Part shown: one piece after another, positions 9,236 through 16,386 of the stretch
Numbering within the stretch: the stretch's first letter is position 1
How the letters are laid out: every line of letters begins with the position of its first letter
Assembly (NCBI RefSeq): GCF_001684965.1
Contig: NZ_MAYG01000001.1
Location: 372,001 to 436,000 of the forward strand
DNA from: Chryseobacterium arthrosphaerae
GTDB lineage: Bacteria > Bacteroidota > Bacteroidia > Flavobacteriales > Weeksellaceae
Reading direction: 5' to 3'
DNA: 64,000 nucleotides
Program-made: the position numbers and the translations under genes
The notes under the pieces: generated by a model
Told to the model about the DNA's origin: nothing
What the model saw: the letters and a program-made list of their open reading frames with translations, nothing else
Databases searched by the model: none

Positions 9236-10054
9236 ATGGATTTAATTAAAGCAATTATTATTGCCATTGTAGAGGGATTAACAGAGTATCTTCCGATTTC
9301 TTCAACTGCACACATGGGATTTACCGCCAATCTGATGGGGCTTGAAGAAACAGAGTTTTTAAAAATGTTTCAGGTATCGATTCAGTTTGGAGCAATCCTT
9401 TCTGTTGTAGTAGCATACTGGAAAAAGTTTTTTGATTTAAACAATATTCAGTTCTATTTTAAGCTGGCTTTTGCTGTAGTTCCGGCACTGGTCCTGGGCT
9501 ATCTGTTCGATGATAAAATTGAAGCCGTACTTGGAAATCAGATTGCAATTTCTTCAGTATTGGTTTTGGGAGGTGTTGTTTTACTGTTTGCTGATAAGTG
9601 GTTTAAAAATCCTAAAATTGATGACGAAAAGGGAATTACCGTAAGAAATGCTGTTACCATCGGTTTCTGGCAGTGTCTGGCGATGATGCCGGGAACGAGC
9701 CGTAGTGCTGCTTCCATCATTGGAGGGATGGCACAGGGGTTAACGAGGAAGGCTGCTGCTGAATTCTCTTTCTTTCTTGCTGTACCTACCATGCTTGCAG
9801 TAACCGTATACTCCGTTTTTGTGAAAACATGGGGTAAAGAAACTGCCAATCCACAGAAAGGATATGAAATGATCATGGCTTCACAGGACCACATTATGAT
9901 TTTCGTGGTAGGAAATGTTGTGGCATTTATTGTAGCATTAATAGCGATTAAAGCATTCATTGGAGTGCTTAATAAATACGGTTTCAAACCATGGGGATGG
10001 TATCGTATTTTTGTAGGTGTTGCTTTGCTGATCTATTTCTATTTCTTTAAATAA
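9236..10054 (+). CDS. uppP: Undecaprenyl-diphosphatase UppP (BacA family)
   Basis: A 272-residue polytopic enzyme that removes a phosphate from undecaprenyl diphosphate to recycle the lipid carrier of peptidoglycan synthesis; the family also gives bacitracin resistance. The two signature regions are clear: EGLTEYLPISSTAH near residues 13-26 and PGTSRSA near residues 155-161, with the catalytic Glu/Ser/Arg residues in place. About seven or eight hydrophobic spans are visible. The gene lies between the ftsX/DUF3098 pair and truB in the same orientation. A short hairpin precedes it, so it may have some independent expression. Confidence 0.96.
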   Translation: MDLIKAIIIAIVEGLTEYLPISSTAHMGFTANLMGLEETEFLKMFQVSIQFGAILSVVVAYWKKFFDLNNIQFYFKLAFAVVPALVLGYLFDDKIEAVLGNQIAISSVLVLGGVVLLFADKWFKNPKIDDEKGITVRNAVTIGFWQCLAMMPGTSRSAASIIGGMAQGLTRKAAAEFSFFLAVPTMLAVTVYSVFVKTWGKETANPQKGYEMIMASQDHIMIFVVGNVVAFIVALIAIKAFIGVLNKYGFKPWGWYRIFVGVALLIYFYFFK

Positions 10055-10074
10055 ATATATTCACATATCCATTC

Positions 10075-10773
10075 ATGACAGCTGAAGAACTGAAATCGGG
10101 ATACATTTTTTTATTGGACAAGCCTTTGGACTGGACTTCTTTTCAGGCTGTCAATAAAATGAAATATAAACTTAAAAGGGAATTTGACCTTCCTAAAAAA
10201 TTTAAAATAGGACATGCAGGAACCTTAGATCCCAGGGCTACAGGGCTTCTTATTGTATGTTGCGGAAAATTTACAAAAAAGATTCCTGAGATCCAGGATG
10301 CTCCGAAAGAATACTGGACAGAGATCAAAATAGGAGTGCAGACGGAGTCTTATGACACGGAAAAACCGGAAATACTTCACCAGGATATCACTCATATTTC
10401 TGAGGAACAGGTGAATGAAACTCTGGAAAAATTTGTAGGAGAGATCGAACAGAAACCACCAGTGTATTCTGCTATTAAAATTGATGGTGAAAGAGCTTAT
10501 AACCTGGCGAGAGCCGGAGAGGAAGTAGAAATGAAATCGAGAAAGACCACCATTCATTATATAAAGGATATTACAGTAAATTTTCCTTTGATAAGCTTTA
10601 CGGTAGGCTGCTCCAAAGGAACTTACATCAGAAGTCTTGCTCACGATATCGGGCAGGAACTCGGAGTGGGGGCGTATCTGACCCAGTTAAGGCGTACAAA
10701 AATCGGGGATTATGCTATTGAAAATGCCACAGACCAGTTTTTAAATAATGATTTCCGTTTTGAGAGCTTATGA
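10075..10773 (+). CDS. truB: tRNA pseudouridine(55) synthase TruB
   Basis: A 232-residue enzyme that makes pseudouridine at position 55 in the T-arm of tRNA. The catalytic-motif region GHAGTLDPRATGLLIV holds the active-site Asp, and the substrate-binding KPPVYSAIKIDGERAY and GTYIRSLAHD segments are intact. There is no C-terminal PUA-like extension, as is usual for short Bacteroidota TruB. It follows uppP by 20 nt, and its stop overlaps the next start in an ATGA junction, so translation of the pair is likely coupled. Confidence 0.96.
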   Translation: MTAEELKSGYIFLLDKPLDWTSFQAVNKMKYKLKREFDLPKKFKIGHAGTLDPRATGLLIVCCGKFTKKIPEIQDAPKEYWTEIKIGVQTESYDTEKPEILHQDITHISEEQVNETLEKFVGEIEQKPPVYSAIKIDGERAYNLARAGEEVEMKSRKTTIHYIKDITVNFPLISFTVGCSKGTYIRSLAHDIGQELGVGAYLTQLRRTKIGDYAIENATDQFLNNDFRFESL

Positions 10774-11348
10774 AAATAAAATTATCTCTTTTCTTATTGG
10801 GTTTTGCTTTTTGTAAAGCTTTTTCTCAGGATGCTGAGACGAAAAAACCTAAAATGGATTTTTATGTTAACCCATCCCTTAACGTAGGGTTTAATATTAA
10901 TAATAAAAATCAGAGTAACAATTCGCAGTATATCGAGAAAAAATCCGTATTAGGCAATATGACCTATGGTATTACAGCCATCGGAGGTTACAATTTTCTT
11001 CCTAACTTTGCCATAGGAACCGGCTTGAAGTATAGCTTTATACAGGACAATTATCATTTGCTGTATTGGGTGATCCAGCCGAAGTTTATTTTTTCTCCGG
11101 GAGACCGTCCTTTTTATATAGACATTAACTATGGTAAGCAGCTGAATCATTCTGCTGTTTCAAAAACAGAATTTTGGGGAGCAAGACTCGGAATGCAGGT
11201 TTCCTATTCAAAAAGGCTGAGCCAGGAAGGAGGAATTGTTCTTGAATCACATAAACTGAAAGAAGGAGTGGATGGCTTTTTCATCGGGCTAAGCTATGGA
11301 ATCTCTGTTTTCAGCAATAAAAATTATACCGGTTACGGTGAAGACTAA
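10770..11348 (+). CDS. Outer-membrane beta-barrel protein (porin-like)
   Basis: A 192-residue protein with a signal peptide ([15 protein letters not shown]) followed by alternating hydrophobic and polar strands ending in aromatic residues: [30 protein letters not shown] and [12 protein letters not shown]. This fits a small 8-strand outer-membrane barrel of the kind annotated as porin family or outer membrane beta-barrel. The start overlaps the truB stop by 4 nt and its own stop overlaps the rluF start by 1 nt, so it is embedded in an RNA-modification operon. Its cargo or partner is unknown. Confidence 0.8.
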   Translation: MKIKLSLFLLGFAFCKAFSQDAETKKPKMDFYVNPSLNVGFNINNKNQSNNSQYIEKKSVLGNMTYGITAIGGYNFLPNFAIGTGLKYSFIQDNYHLLYWVIQPKFIFSPGDRPFYIDINYGKQLNHSAVSKTEFWGARLGMQVSYSKRLSQEGGIVLESHKLKEGVDGFFIGLSYGISVFSNKNYTGYGED

Positions 11349-12070
11349 TGGAAAAAACACGTATCAATAAATATTTATCAGAAGTAGGATACTGCTCAAG
11401 AAGGGCAGCAGATAAACTGTTAGAAGAAGGCAGAATAAAAATCAACGGTAAAATTCCTGAACTGGGCACAAAAGTTTCTGATGAAGATCTTGTAGAAGTA
11501 GACGGAAAACCTGTAAGAGAACCTCAGGAAAACCCTGTTTATATTGTTTTCAACAAACCGGTAGGAATTGTCTGTACCACAGATACGAAGCGTGAAAAAA
11601 ACAATATCATTGACTATATCAACCACCCGAAAAGGATTTTCCCCATCGGAAGACTGGATAAACCCAGTGAAGGCCTTATCCTGCTCACAAGTGACGGAGA
11701 TATCGTCAATAAAATCCTGAGAGCAAGAAACAATCACGAAAAAGAATATCTGGTAAGGGTAGATAAACCCATTACTCCAAGATTTCTTGAAAAAATGAGA
11801 AACGGGGTACCAATTCTGGATACGGTAACCAAAAAATGTGAAGTAGAGAAGATTGATGAAATGAACTTCAGGATCATCCTTACGCAGGGACTCAACAGGC
11901 AGATCCGAAGAATGTGCGAATACCTTGGATATGAAGTGAAAAAGCTGAAGAGAATCCGTATTATGAATATTAAACTGGACCTTCCGATCGGAAAATGGAG
12001 AGATATGACGGATGAAGAGCTTTCAACACTTAATGCATTACTCGAAGGTTCAAGTAAGACAGTCGATTAA
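11348..12070 (+). CDS. rluF: 23S rRNA pseudouridine synthase, RluF/RsuA family
   Basis: A 240-residue protein with an N-terminal S4 RNA-binding domain ([18 protein letters not shown]) and the RsuA-type catalytic domain, whose active-site Asp is D104 in [18 protein letters not shown]. The closing [18 protein letters not shown] segment is characteristic. The family makes pseudouridine in ribosomal RNA; RluF-type enzymes act near the peptidyl-transferase loop of 23S rRNA. Assignment to RluF rather than RluB or RsuA rests on the short C-terminus and on resemblance, so the exact target is less certain than the family. It is the last gene of the ftsX run and is followed by a terminator. Confidence 0.85.
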   Translation: MEKTRINKYLSEVGYCSRRAADKLLEEGRIKINGKIPELGTKVSDEDLVEVDGKPVREPQENPVYIVFNKPVGIVCTTDTKREKNNIIDYINHPKRIFPIGRLDKPSEGLILLTSDGDIVNKILRARNNHEKEYLVRVDKPITPRFLEKMRNGVPILDTVTKKCEVEKIDEMNFRIILTQGLNRQIRRMCEYLGYEVKKLKRIRIMNIKLDLPIGKWRDMTDEELSTLNALLEGSSKTVD

Positions 12071-12090
12071 AAGAAGACAAAATAAAATAT

Positions 12091-12122
12091 AAAGGCAGAG
12101 AATAGGTTTCTCTGCTTTTTTA
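12091..12122 (+). terminator. Rho-independent terminator
   Basis: GCAGAGAA pairs with TTCTCTGC around a 5-nt loop, followed by a run of T, directly after rluF. Confidence 0.7.
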
Positions 12123-12270
12123 TTGTTCTTATAATGGCTATTCATCAGCAGATTTACAGTTTATAAAATTCAGTTTTATATAATTTTCACACCTTGGTGT
12201 AATATATTGTGGCTTTCTGTTTTATGTATTATATTTATTGTAATTAAATAATAACTGAAAATTTTACACC

Positions 12271-13497
12271 ATGAAAACAAAATTTAAACCATTTATTCTG
12301 CTTATTGCTGCTTTTGCAATACTTACTGATTGTCAGAGCGAAAGTGAGAATCATACAAAAGACCACAATACTTCTTTTTTTATTGACTACAGAAGCCTGA
12401 ACGGAGCACCGGACGGAATGGCTGTCATCGACCTTGATCCTGACTCACCAAGATTTGGCAGCATTATCAGCAAACTTGAATTGGGAGTCGGAGTTTTGCC
12501 GCACCATATTTATTATAATAAAGATGCAAAAAAGCTTTACACAACTGCTTTAGGAGGGAAATACCTCTATCAGATAAAAGCAGAGGAAGACCAGAATGGT
12601 ATGCCGAAACTGATCAGTGCCACTGCTGTTGATACGGGTGAAAATACAGTGGGCGAAAATTTATTTTTTACCAATGACGGACGTTTTTTTATGACCTTTA
12701 TGGGAGGGGCAGGAGGCCTGAAAGATGGCAGTGTAGGGGTGTTTAACGCCAATAATAATCAGCTTATCAAAACGATCAAAGGATCGATAGAAACCAATCC
12801 GAATAAATTTATTATGTATCCGCACGGTATTTCCGTAAATGAGGAAAAAGGACTCATGATGGTTACCTCAACGATTCATCCGGATCTTACCAGCGGCATG
12901 GGGAATACCTGCACCCTCATAGATCTGAATACCTATGAACTAAAAGAAACCTATCAGGTAGCAGACTCCCCGGCAGATTTATCAAGTCCTGTGGAAGTCC
13001 TGTTGCTGCGTGGGAAGTTTCCGCAGTTTGCCCTTGCTACGACAATGCTTGGAGGTGATATCTGGATTGCACCCTATAATACGGCCACTAAAAAATACGA
13101 TGCTTTCAGCAAAGTTTTTGACGGAAGTACCCAAGGGCTGGGATGGGCTCTCGAAATGTATATTGATGATAACAGCAAGCTTTACGTAAGTTTTGCAGAT
13201 CCGGGTAAAGTGCTTGTCTTTGATATCAGTAATCTTCCTCAGTTGAAACTTTTAAAAACATTTACCGCAGATAAAGGAGCCCATCATATGGCATTCTTTA
13301 AAACCAGATCCGGAAAAGAAGTAGTCGCTGTACAAAACAATCTGTTAAACCTTCCTAATCTCAACTCCGGAACGATAAGTGTCATTGAAATTCAGACAGG
13401 AAAAACCTTAGGGACAGTAGATTTACGGGCAAAATATGGAATACTTCCGGAATCTATTGAAGGAACCAATGGTCCCAGCAGCTATATGCACCACTAA
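12271..13497 (+). CDS. Secreted beta-propeller-like protein of unknown function
   Basis: A 408-residue protein with a hydrophobic N-terminus ending ILTDCQS. This looks like a lipoprotein signal, but Asp just before the Cys is unusual, so lipidation is uncertain. The body has repeated strand-rich units typical of a seven-bladed propeller (KKLYTTALGGKYLYQI, DGRFFMTFMGG, KLYVSFADPGKVLVFDI). The phrases VIDLDPDSPRFG, LPHHIYYN and YPHGISVN recall the selenium-binding protein/methanethiol oxidase (SBP56) family from memory, but no metal site is established. It stands alone between rluF and the HHH gene. Safest call: YncE/SBP56-like propeller, substrate unknown. Confidence 0.65.
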   Translation: MKTKFKPFILLIAAFAILTDCQSESENHTKDHNTSFFIDYRSLNGAPDGMAVIDLDPDSPRFGSIISKLELGVGVLPHHIYYNKDAKKLYTTALGGKYLYQIKAEEDQNGMPKLISATAVDTGENTVGENLFFTNDGRFFMTFMGGAGGLKDGSVGVFNANNNQLIKTIKGSIETNPNKFIMYPHGISVNEEKGLMMVTSTIHPDLTSGMGNTCTLIDLNTYELKETYQVADSPADLSSPVEVLLLRGKFPQFALATTMLGGDIWIAPYNTATKKYDAFSKVFDGSTQGLGWALEMYIDDNSKLYVSFADPGKVLVFDISNLPQLKLLKTFTADKGAHHMAFFKTRSGKEVVAVQNNLLNLPNLNSGTISVIEIQTGKTLGTVDLRAKYGILPESIEGTNGPSSYMHH

Positions 13498-13518
13498 AAA
13501 TAAAGTTTAGAATATAAG

Positions 13519-13558
13519 AACATCCCAAAATAGAATCTGCTGTTCCGGGATGTTTTTG
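13519..13558. terminator. Probable terminator
   Basis: AACATCCC (13519-13526) pairs with GGGATGTT (13547-13554), followed by T residues. The loop of about 20 nt makes it weaker than others in the window. Confidence 0.5.
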
Positions 13559-13607
13559 TGTTTATTTAAATGCTTTTTGTAGCAGAAAGCACACATTAAA
13601 TCTGGAT

Positions 13608-14891
13608 TTATTTCACATACCACCTCATCCTTGTCTCATATTCCGGCTTGAGTTTTAAAAATTTCCAGATTTTCCTGTCGTCAGGATTACTGATCCGGTA
13701 GTAGATGATTTTATCCGCCGAATATTTAAAATAAGGATGATTTTTAAGCCATTCTTCAGGAGCCTCTGTCAAACTGTATTTGGGAACACCTGAGGCGTCC
13801 AGTGGAGCAATGCTGATCAGCTTTTGCACCAGCTCTTTATCAATATTGTAGGTATCCATAATCTGTTGCTTGTAGACAAAGCCACCGAGCTTTTTCCGGA
13901 ATCCGATGATAGATCCGGCGCTTTTTTCATCCAGACCAAATTCCAGCAGCTGTCTGAAAGTGATCGTATTGAGATCTGTCTTTGAAAAATCTGTCTTTTC
14001 CTGTTTAAGCTCCTGTTTCCTGTCAGCAGCAGGATTTATTTTGATGTAAGGTTTCAGTTCCTGGAATTTCTCAGTAGAAATAACGAAACATTTTTGAAGA
14101 TCTTCCGGGCTTTTAAAACTTCCCTTTAAATTTCTGTCCCGGTAATTGACAATAGTAACTGCCTGTTTTTCAGAAAATCCAAGGGCTTTCCAGCCTTCGG
14201 TATCCAATAGATTGGGATCAAAATAAGTGTATCGGATCTTTTCTTTAAACGAAGTATTTCTGATTGAATTCCTGAACTCTGCGGGGGTATTGACCGGTAG
14301 AAGCAGATAGGGTTCAAGCTTACTGTAATGCTCAGAAGAAATAATAAAGCACTCTTTAAACTTTTCTTTGCTCACAAAACTTCCCCCCAGGTATTTTTTA
14401 TATTTTAAAATTGCTTCAGCCTGTTTCTCACTGAAGCCCATTTTCACCCAATCCTGTTCAGAATAAAGATCCGGATTAAATTTTCCGGTTACCGAAATAC
14501 TTCTTTTTTCAAAACTTTTAAAAGCCCGGGCCGGATTATTCCCCGTATTTTCAGGAAGTAAGATAAAAGGGGCCAATATTGCAAATTTCTCTTCAGAAAT
14601 TGCATAACACTTTTTCAGCTGTTCTTTTGAAACAAACTTGCCGCCTACTATGTCTTTATATTTAAGAATAGTGGATACCTGTTTTTCAGAGAACCCCAGC
14701 TTCTGCCATTGCTCGTGATTCAAAGTATTGGGATCGAATGCTGACAAATTTTCAGAGACGGGAGCCGCCACAATAAATTTAACATCAGGAAAAGGCTCTT
14801 TATTTCTGCTGGTATAGCTTTGATAAATTAAGAGGCCACTAAGAAGCAGCACCATGCAGGCCAGTTTACGGTAATAATTTTTTCTCATCAT
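13608..14891 (-). CDS. Membrane-anchored helix-hairpin-helix repeat protein
   Basis: I place the start at the ATG at 14891 (MMRKNYYRKLACMVLLL), because the frame upstream adds only an odd aromatic extension; this gives about 427 residues. One membrane span follows, then three clear copies of a unit of about 85 residues with the core LGFSEKQ, ILKYK or IVNYR, GGxF(V)SKE, LKKCYxIS and EKFxxLxPY, and a fourth degenerate copy (EFGLDEKSAGSIIGFRKKLGGF). The units resemble ComEA-type HHH DNA-binding motifs, found in DNA-uptake proteins. The anchor puts the repeats outside the cytoplasm. DNA binding is inferred from family resemblance; the Cys in three units is unexplained. Confidence 0.75.
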   Translation of the reverse strand: MMRKNYYRKLACMVLLLSGLLIYQSYTSRNKEPFPDVKFIVAAPVSENLSAFDPNTLNHEQWQKLGFSEKQVSTILKYKDIVGGKFVSKEQLKKCYAISEEKFAILAPFILLPENTGNNPARAFKSFEKRSISVTGKFNPDLYSEQDWVKMGFSEKQAEAILKYKKYLGGSFVSKEKFKECFIISSEHYSKLEPYLLLPVNTPAEFRNSIRNTSFKEKIRYTYFDPNLLDTEGWKALGFSEKQAVTIVNYRDRNLKGSFKSPEDLQKCFVISTEKFQELKPYIKINPAADRKQELKQEKTDFSKTDLNTITFRQLLEFGLDEKSAGSIIGFRKKLGGFVYKQQIMDTYNIDKELVQKLISIAPLDASGVPKYSLTEAPEEWLKNHPYFKYSADKIIYYRISNPDDRKIWKFLKLKPEYETRMRWYVK

Positions 14892-15049
14892 AGAGTAAAC
14901 ATATGGATAAAACCAATATGCCACAATGATGAGGGTTGAAATGGTTAAGTTTGAAATATAGATTAAGTATATTTGTTTCCAAAATATACTTATAGCATCT
15001 TAATATAGAATTATTTAAAGATATAAAGCACCCAAATGACGATATCCAG

Positions 15050-15391
15050 TTATTCTTCTTTATCTCCCAGAGACTCTTTAAGTTTTAAAAGTTCTGCCTT
15101 TACAAATTCAAGACGGTCGATAATGGTAATGGTTTCTGAAATCTTACTGTTGGTGGTCAGGGCAACGCGGGCTCCATCAAGGGTATAGCCTTTCTCTTTC
15201 ACCAGGTGATAGATCATCTGCAGGTTCTTGATATCTTCAGGAGTGAAATACCGGTTTCCTTTTTTATTCTTTTTAGGCTTAATGATCGGAAATTCCTGTT
15301 CCCAATAACGTATTAATGAAGTGTTTACGTCAAATGCTTTAGCGACTTCTCCTATTGAATAGTATAATTTATCAGGTAAATTTATTTTCAT
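15050..15391 (-). CDS. MerR family transcriptional regulator
   Basis: The ATG at 15391 (MKINLPDKLYYSIGEVAKAF) fits the family start; an upstream in-frame ATG at 15412 would add MKFRSRK. The protein has about 113 residues: a MerR-type winged helix (YYSIGEVAKAFDVNTSLIRYWEQEF, then the wing with NRYFTPEDIKNLQMI) and a short C-terminal helix that may dimerise. There is no effector domain and no Cys cluster, so it is not a metal sensor of the classic type. Small MerR proteins like this are common in Flavobacteriia. The target is not evident; the nearest genes are the HHH protein downstream and the divergent propeptide gene. Confidence 0.85.
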   Translation of the reverse strand: MKINLPDKLYYSIGEVAKAFDVNTSLIRYWEQEFPIIKPKKNKKGNRYFTPEDIKNLQMIYHLVKEKGYTLDGARVALTTNSKISETITIIDRLEFVKAELLKLKESLGDKEE

Positions 15392-15569
15392 TTTACGGCT
15401 CCTAAACTTCAAAGATAAAATTTTTTAAAATCTGAACCAAATATATCTTTAAAACTGCGGTATGACTTTTGTTTGAGAGCCTACCGGGGTTCTGTTCAGA
15501 AATATCTGAAAAATATAAAAATGAATATTTTTTTTAATAACTTGGTGAACCTCAAAACACTATAATGAT

Positions 15570-16121
15570 ATGAAACAGTACTTCTTAATTTTATTATTGA
15601 TGATTCCTTTTTCCGGATTTTCACAGTGGACAAAAACGGAGCTTGGATCTAAAAAGGTGAAACAATCCCAGGAGAAACTGGAATTTGCAGCACTTTATAC
15701 GCTGGATGCCGACCAATTCAGACAGAGTTTAAAGAATGCACCTTTGCGTTTTTCCAAAGAAAAGGGAATAACCATCTTACTTCCTGTTGCAAGTGGAAAA
15801 ACAGAGCACTTTCAGGTATGGGAATCTTCAAATATGGCTCCCGAACTGCAGGCTAAATATCCGGACATCAGATCATATGTTGGAACGGGGATTGAAGATC
15901 CAACCGCTTATCTGACGTTTAGCATGTCCCCGACAGGATTTTCTTCCATGATCACCCGCTCCGGAATTTCAGAATTTATTGAGCCTTATACGGAAGACCG
16001 CACCATCTATGCTGTATTTGATTCCAATGCGAGACGGGGACAGGATAAAGTACCTTTTGAAAAGCCCACCATCAAGGAACCGGAAAAAATGCCATTGAAA
16101 AAGAAAAGACGCTGTAAGTAA
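15570..16121 (+). CDS. Free-standing metalloprotease propeptide-like protein (truncated paralogue)
   Basis: A 183-residue secreted protein (signal peptide LILLLMIPFSGFSQ) that closely matches only the first 180 or so residues of the two metalloproteases downstream: KKVKQSQEKLEFA, the NMAPELQAK region, GFSSMITRSGISEFIEPYTEDR and ARRGQDK. The match ends near PFE; the paralogues have PFEC, whereas this ends in a lysine-rich tail before a stop. There is no HExxH motif and no sorting domain. It may be a remnant of a third protease gene or a free inhibitor/chaperone-like propeptide. No frameshift that restores a catalytic domain was seen downstream. Confidence 0.7.
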   Translation: MKQYFLILLLMIPFSGFSQWTKTELGSKKVKQSQEKLEFAALYTLDADQFRQSLKNAPLRFSKEKGITILLPVASGKTEHFQVWESSNMAPELQAKYPDIRSYVGTGIEDPTAYLTFSMSPTGFSSMITRSGISEFIEPYTEDRTIYAVFDSNARRGQDKVPFEKPTIKEPEKMPLKKKRRCK

Positions 16122-16336
16122 AGTAAAAAACACCTCTGACCTTAGCCTTTGCTGATGAAGACTCAAAAGTAATGCTCTAATAATCGTTTATTGGAGTTGT
16201 TGATATTTTTCTGTATAAATGTCTATTTGCGATAAATGATTAATATAGTGTTTTTTATTTGTTGATATTTTAAATATATAATGTTGATTAATTGATTATT
16301 TGTATTTTTAAGTTGATTTTATTTTGTTTTTCACAA

Positions 16337-16364
16337 TTGTTGTGATTTAATTTTGCTAATTTGG
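16337..16364 (+). promoter_or_regulatory. Probable promoter, TTG-N17-TAATTTGG
   Basis: TTG at 16337-16339 is followed after 17 nt by TAATTTGG, one base short of the TAnnTTTG spacing. The TAATTTGGCAG core and the following TCTATTATGAAACA are also found ahead of the tandem paralogue (19415-19425), which supports a functional element. Confidence 0.45.
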
Positions 16365-16386
16365 CAGTACTAAAATCACATCTATT

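Noticed and set aside
9538..9987. Minus-strand frame of 149 codons inside uppP
   Set aside because: A shadow of a well-conserved gene, with no recognisable domain.
16122..16386. Frameshifted remainder of a protease after the free propeptide gene
   Set aside because: The other frames were read past the stop; they meet stops within a few codons and show no HExxH region or P domain.
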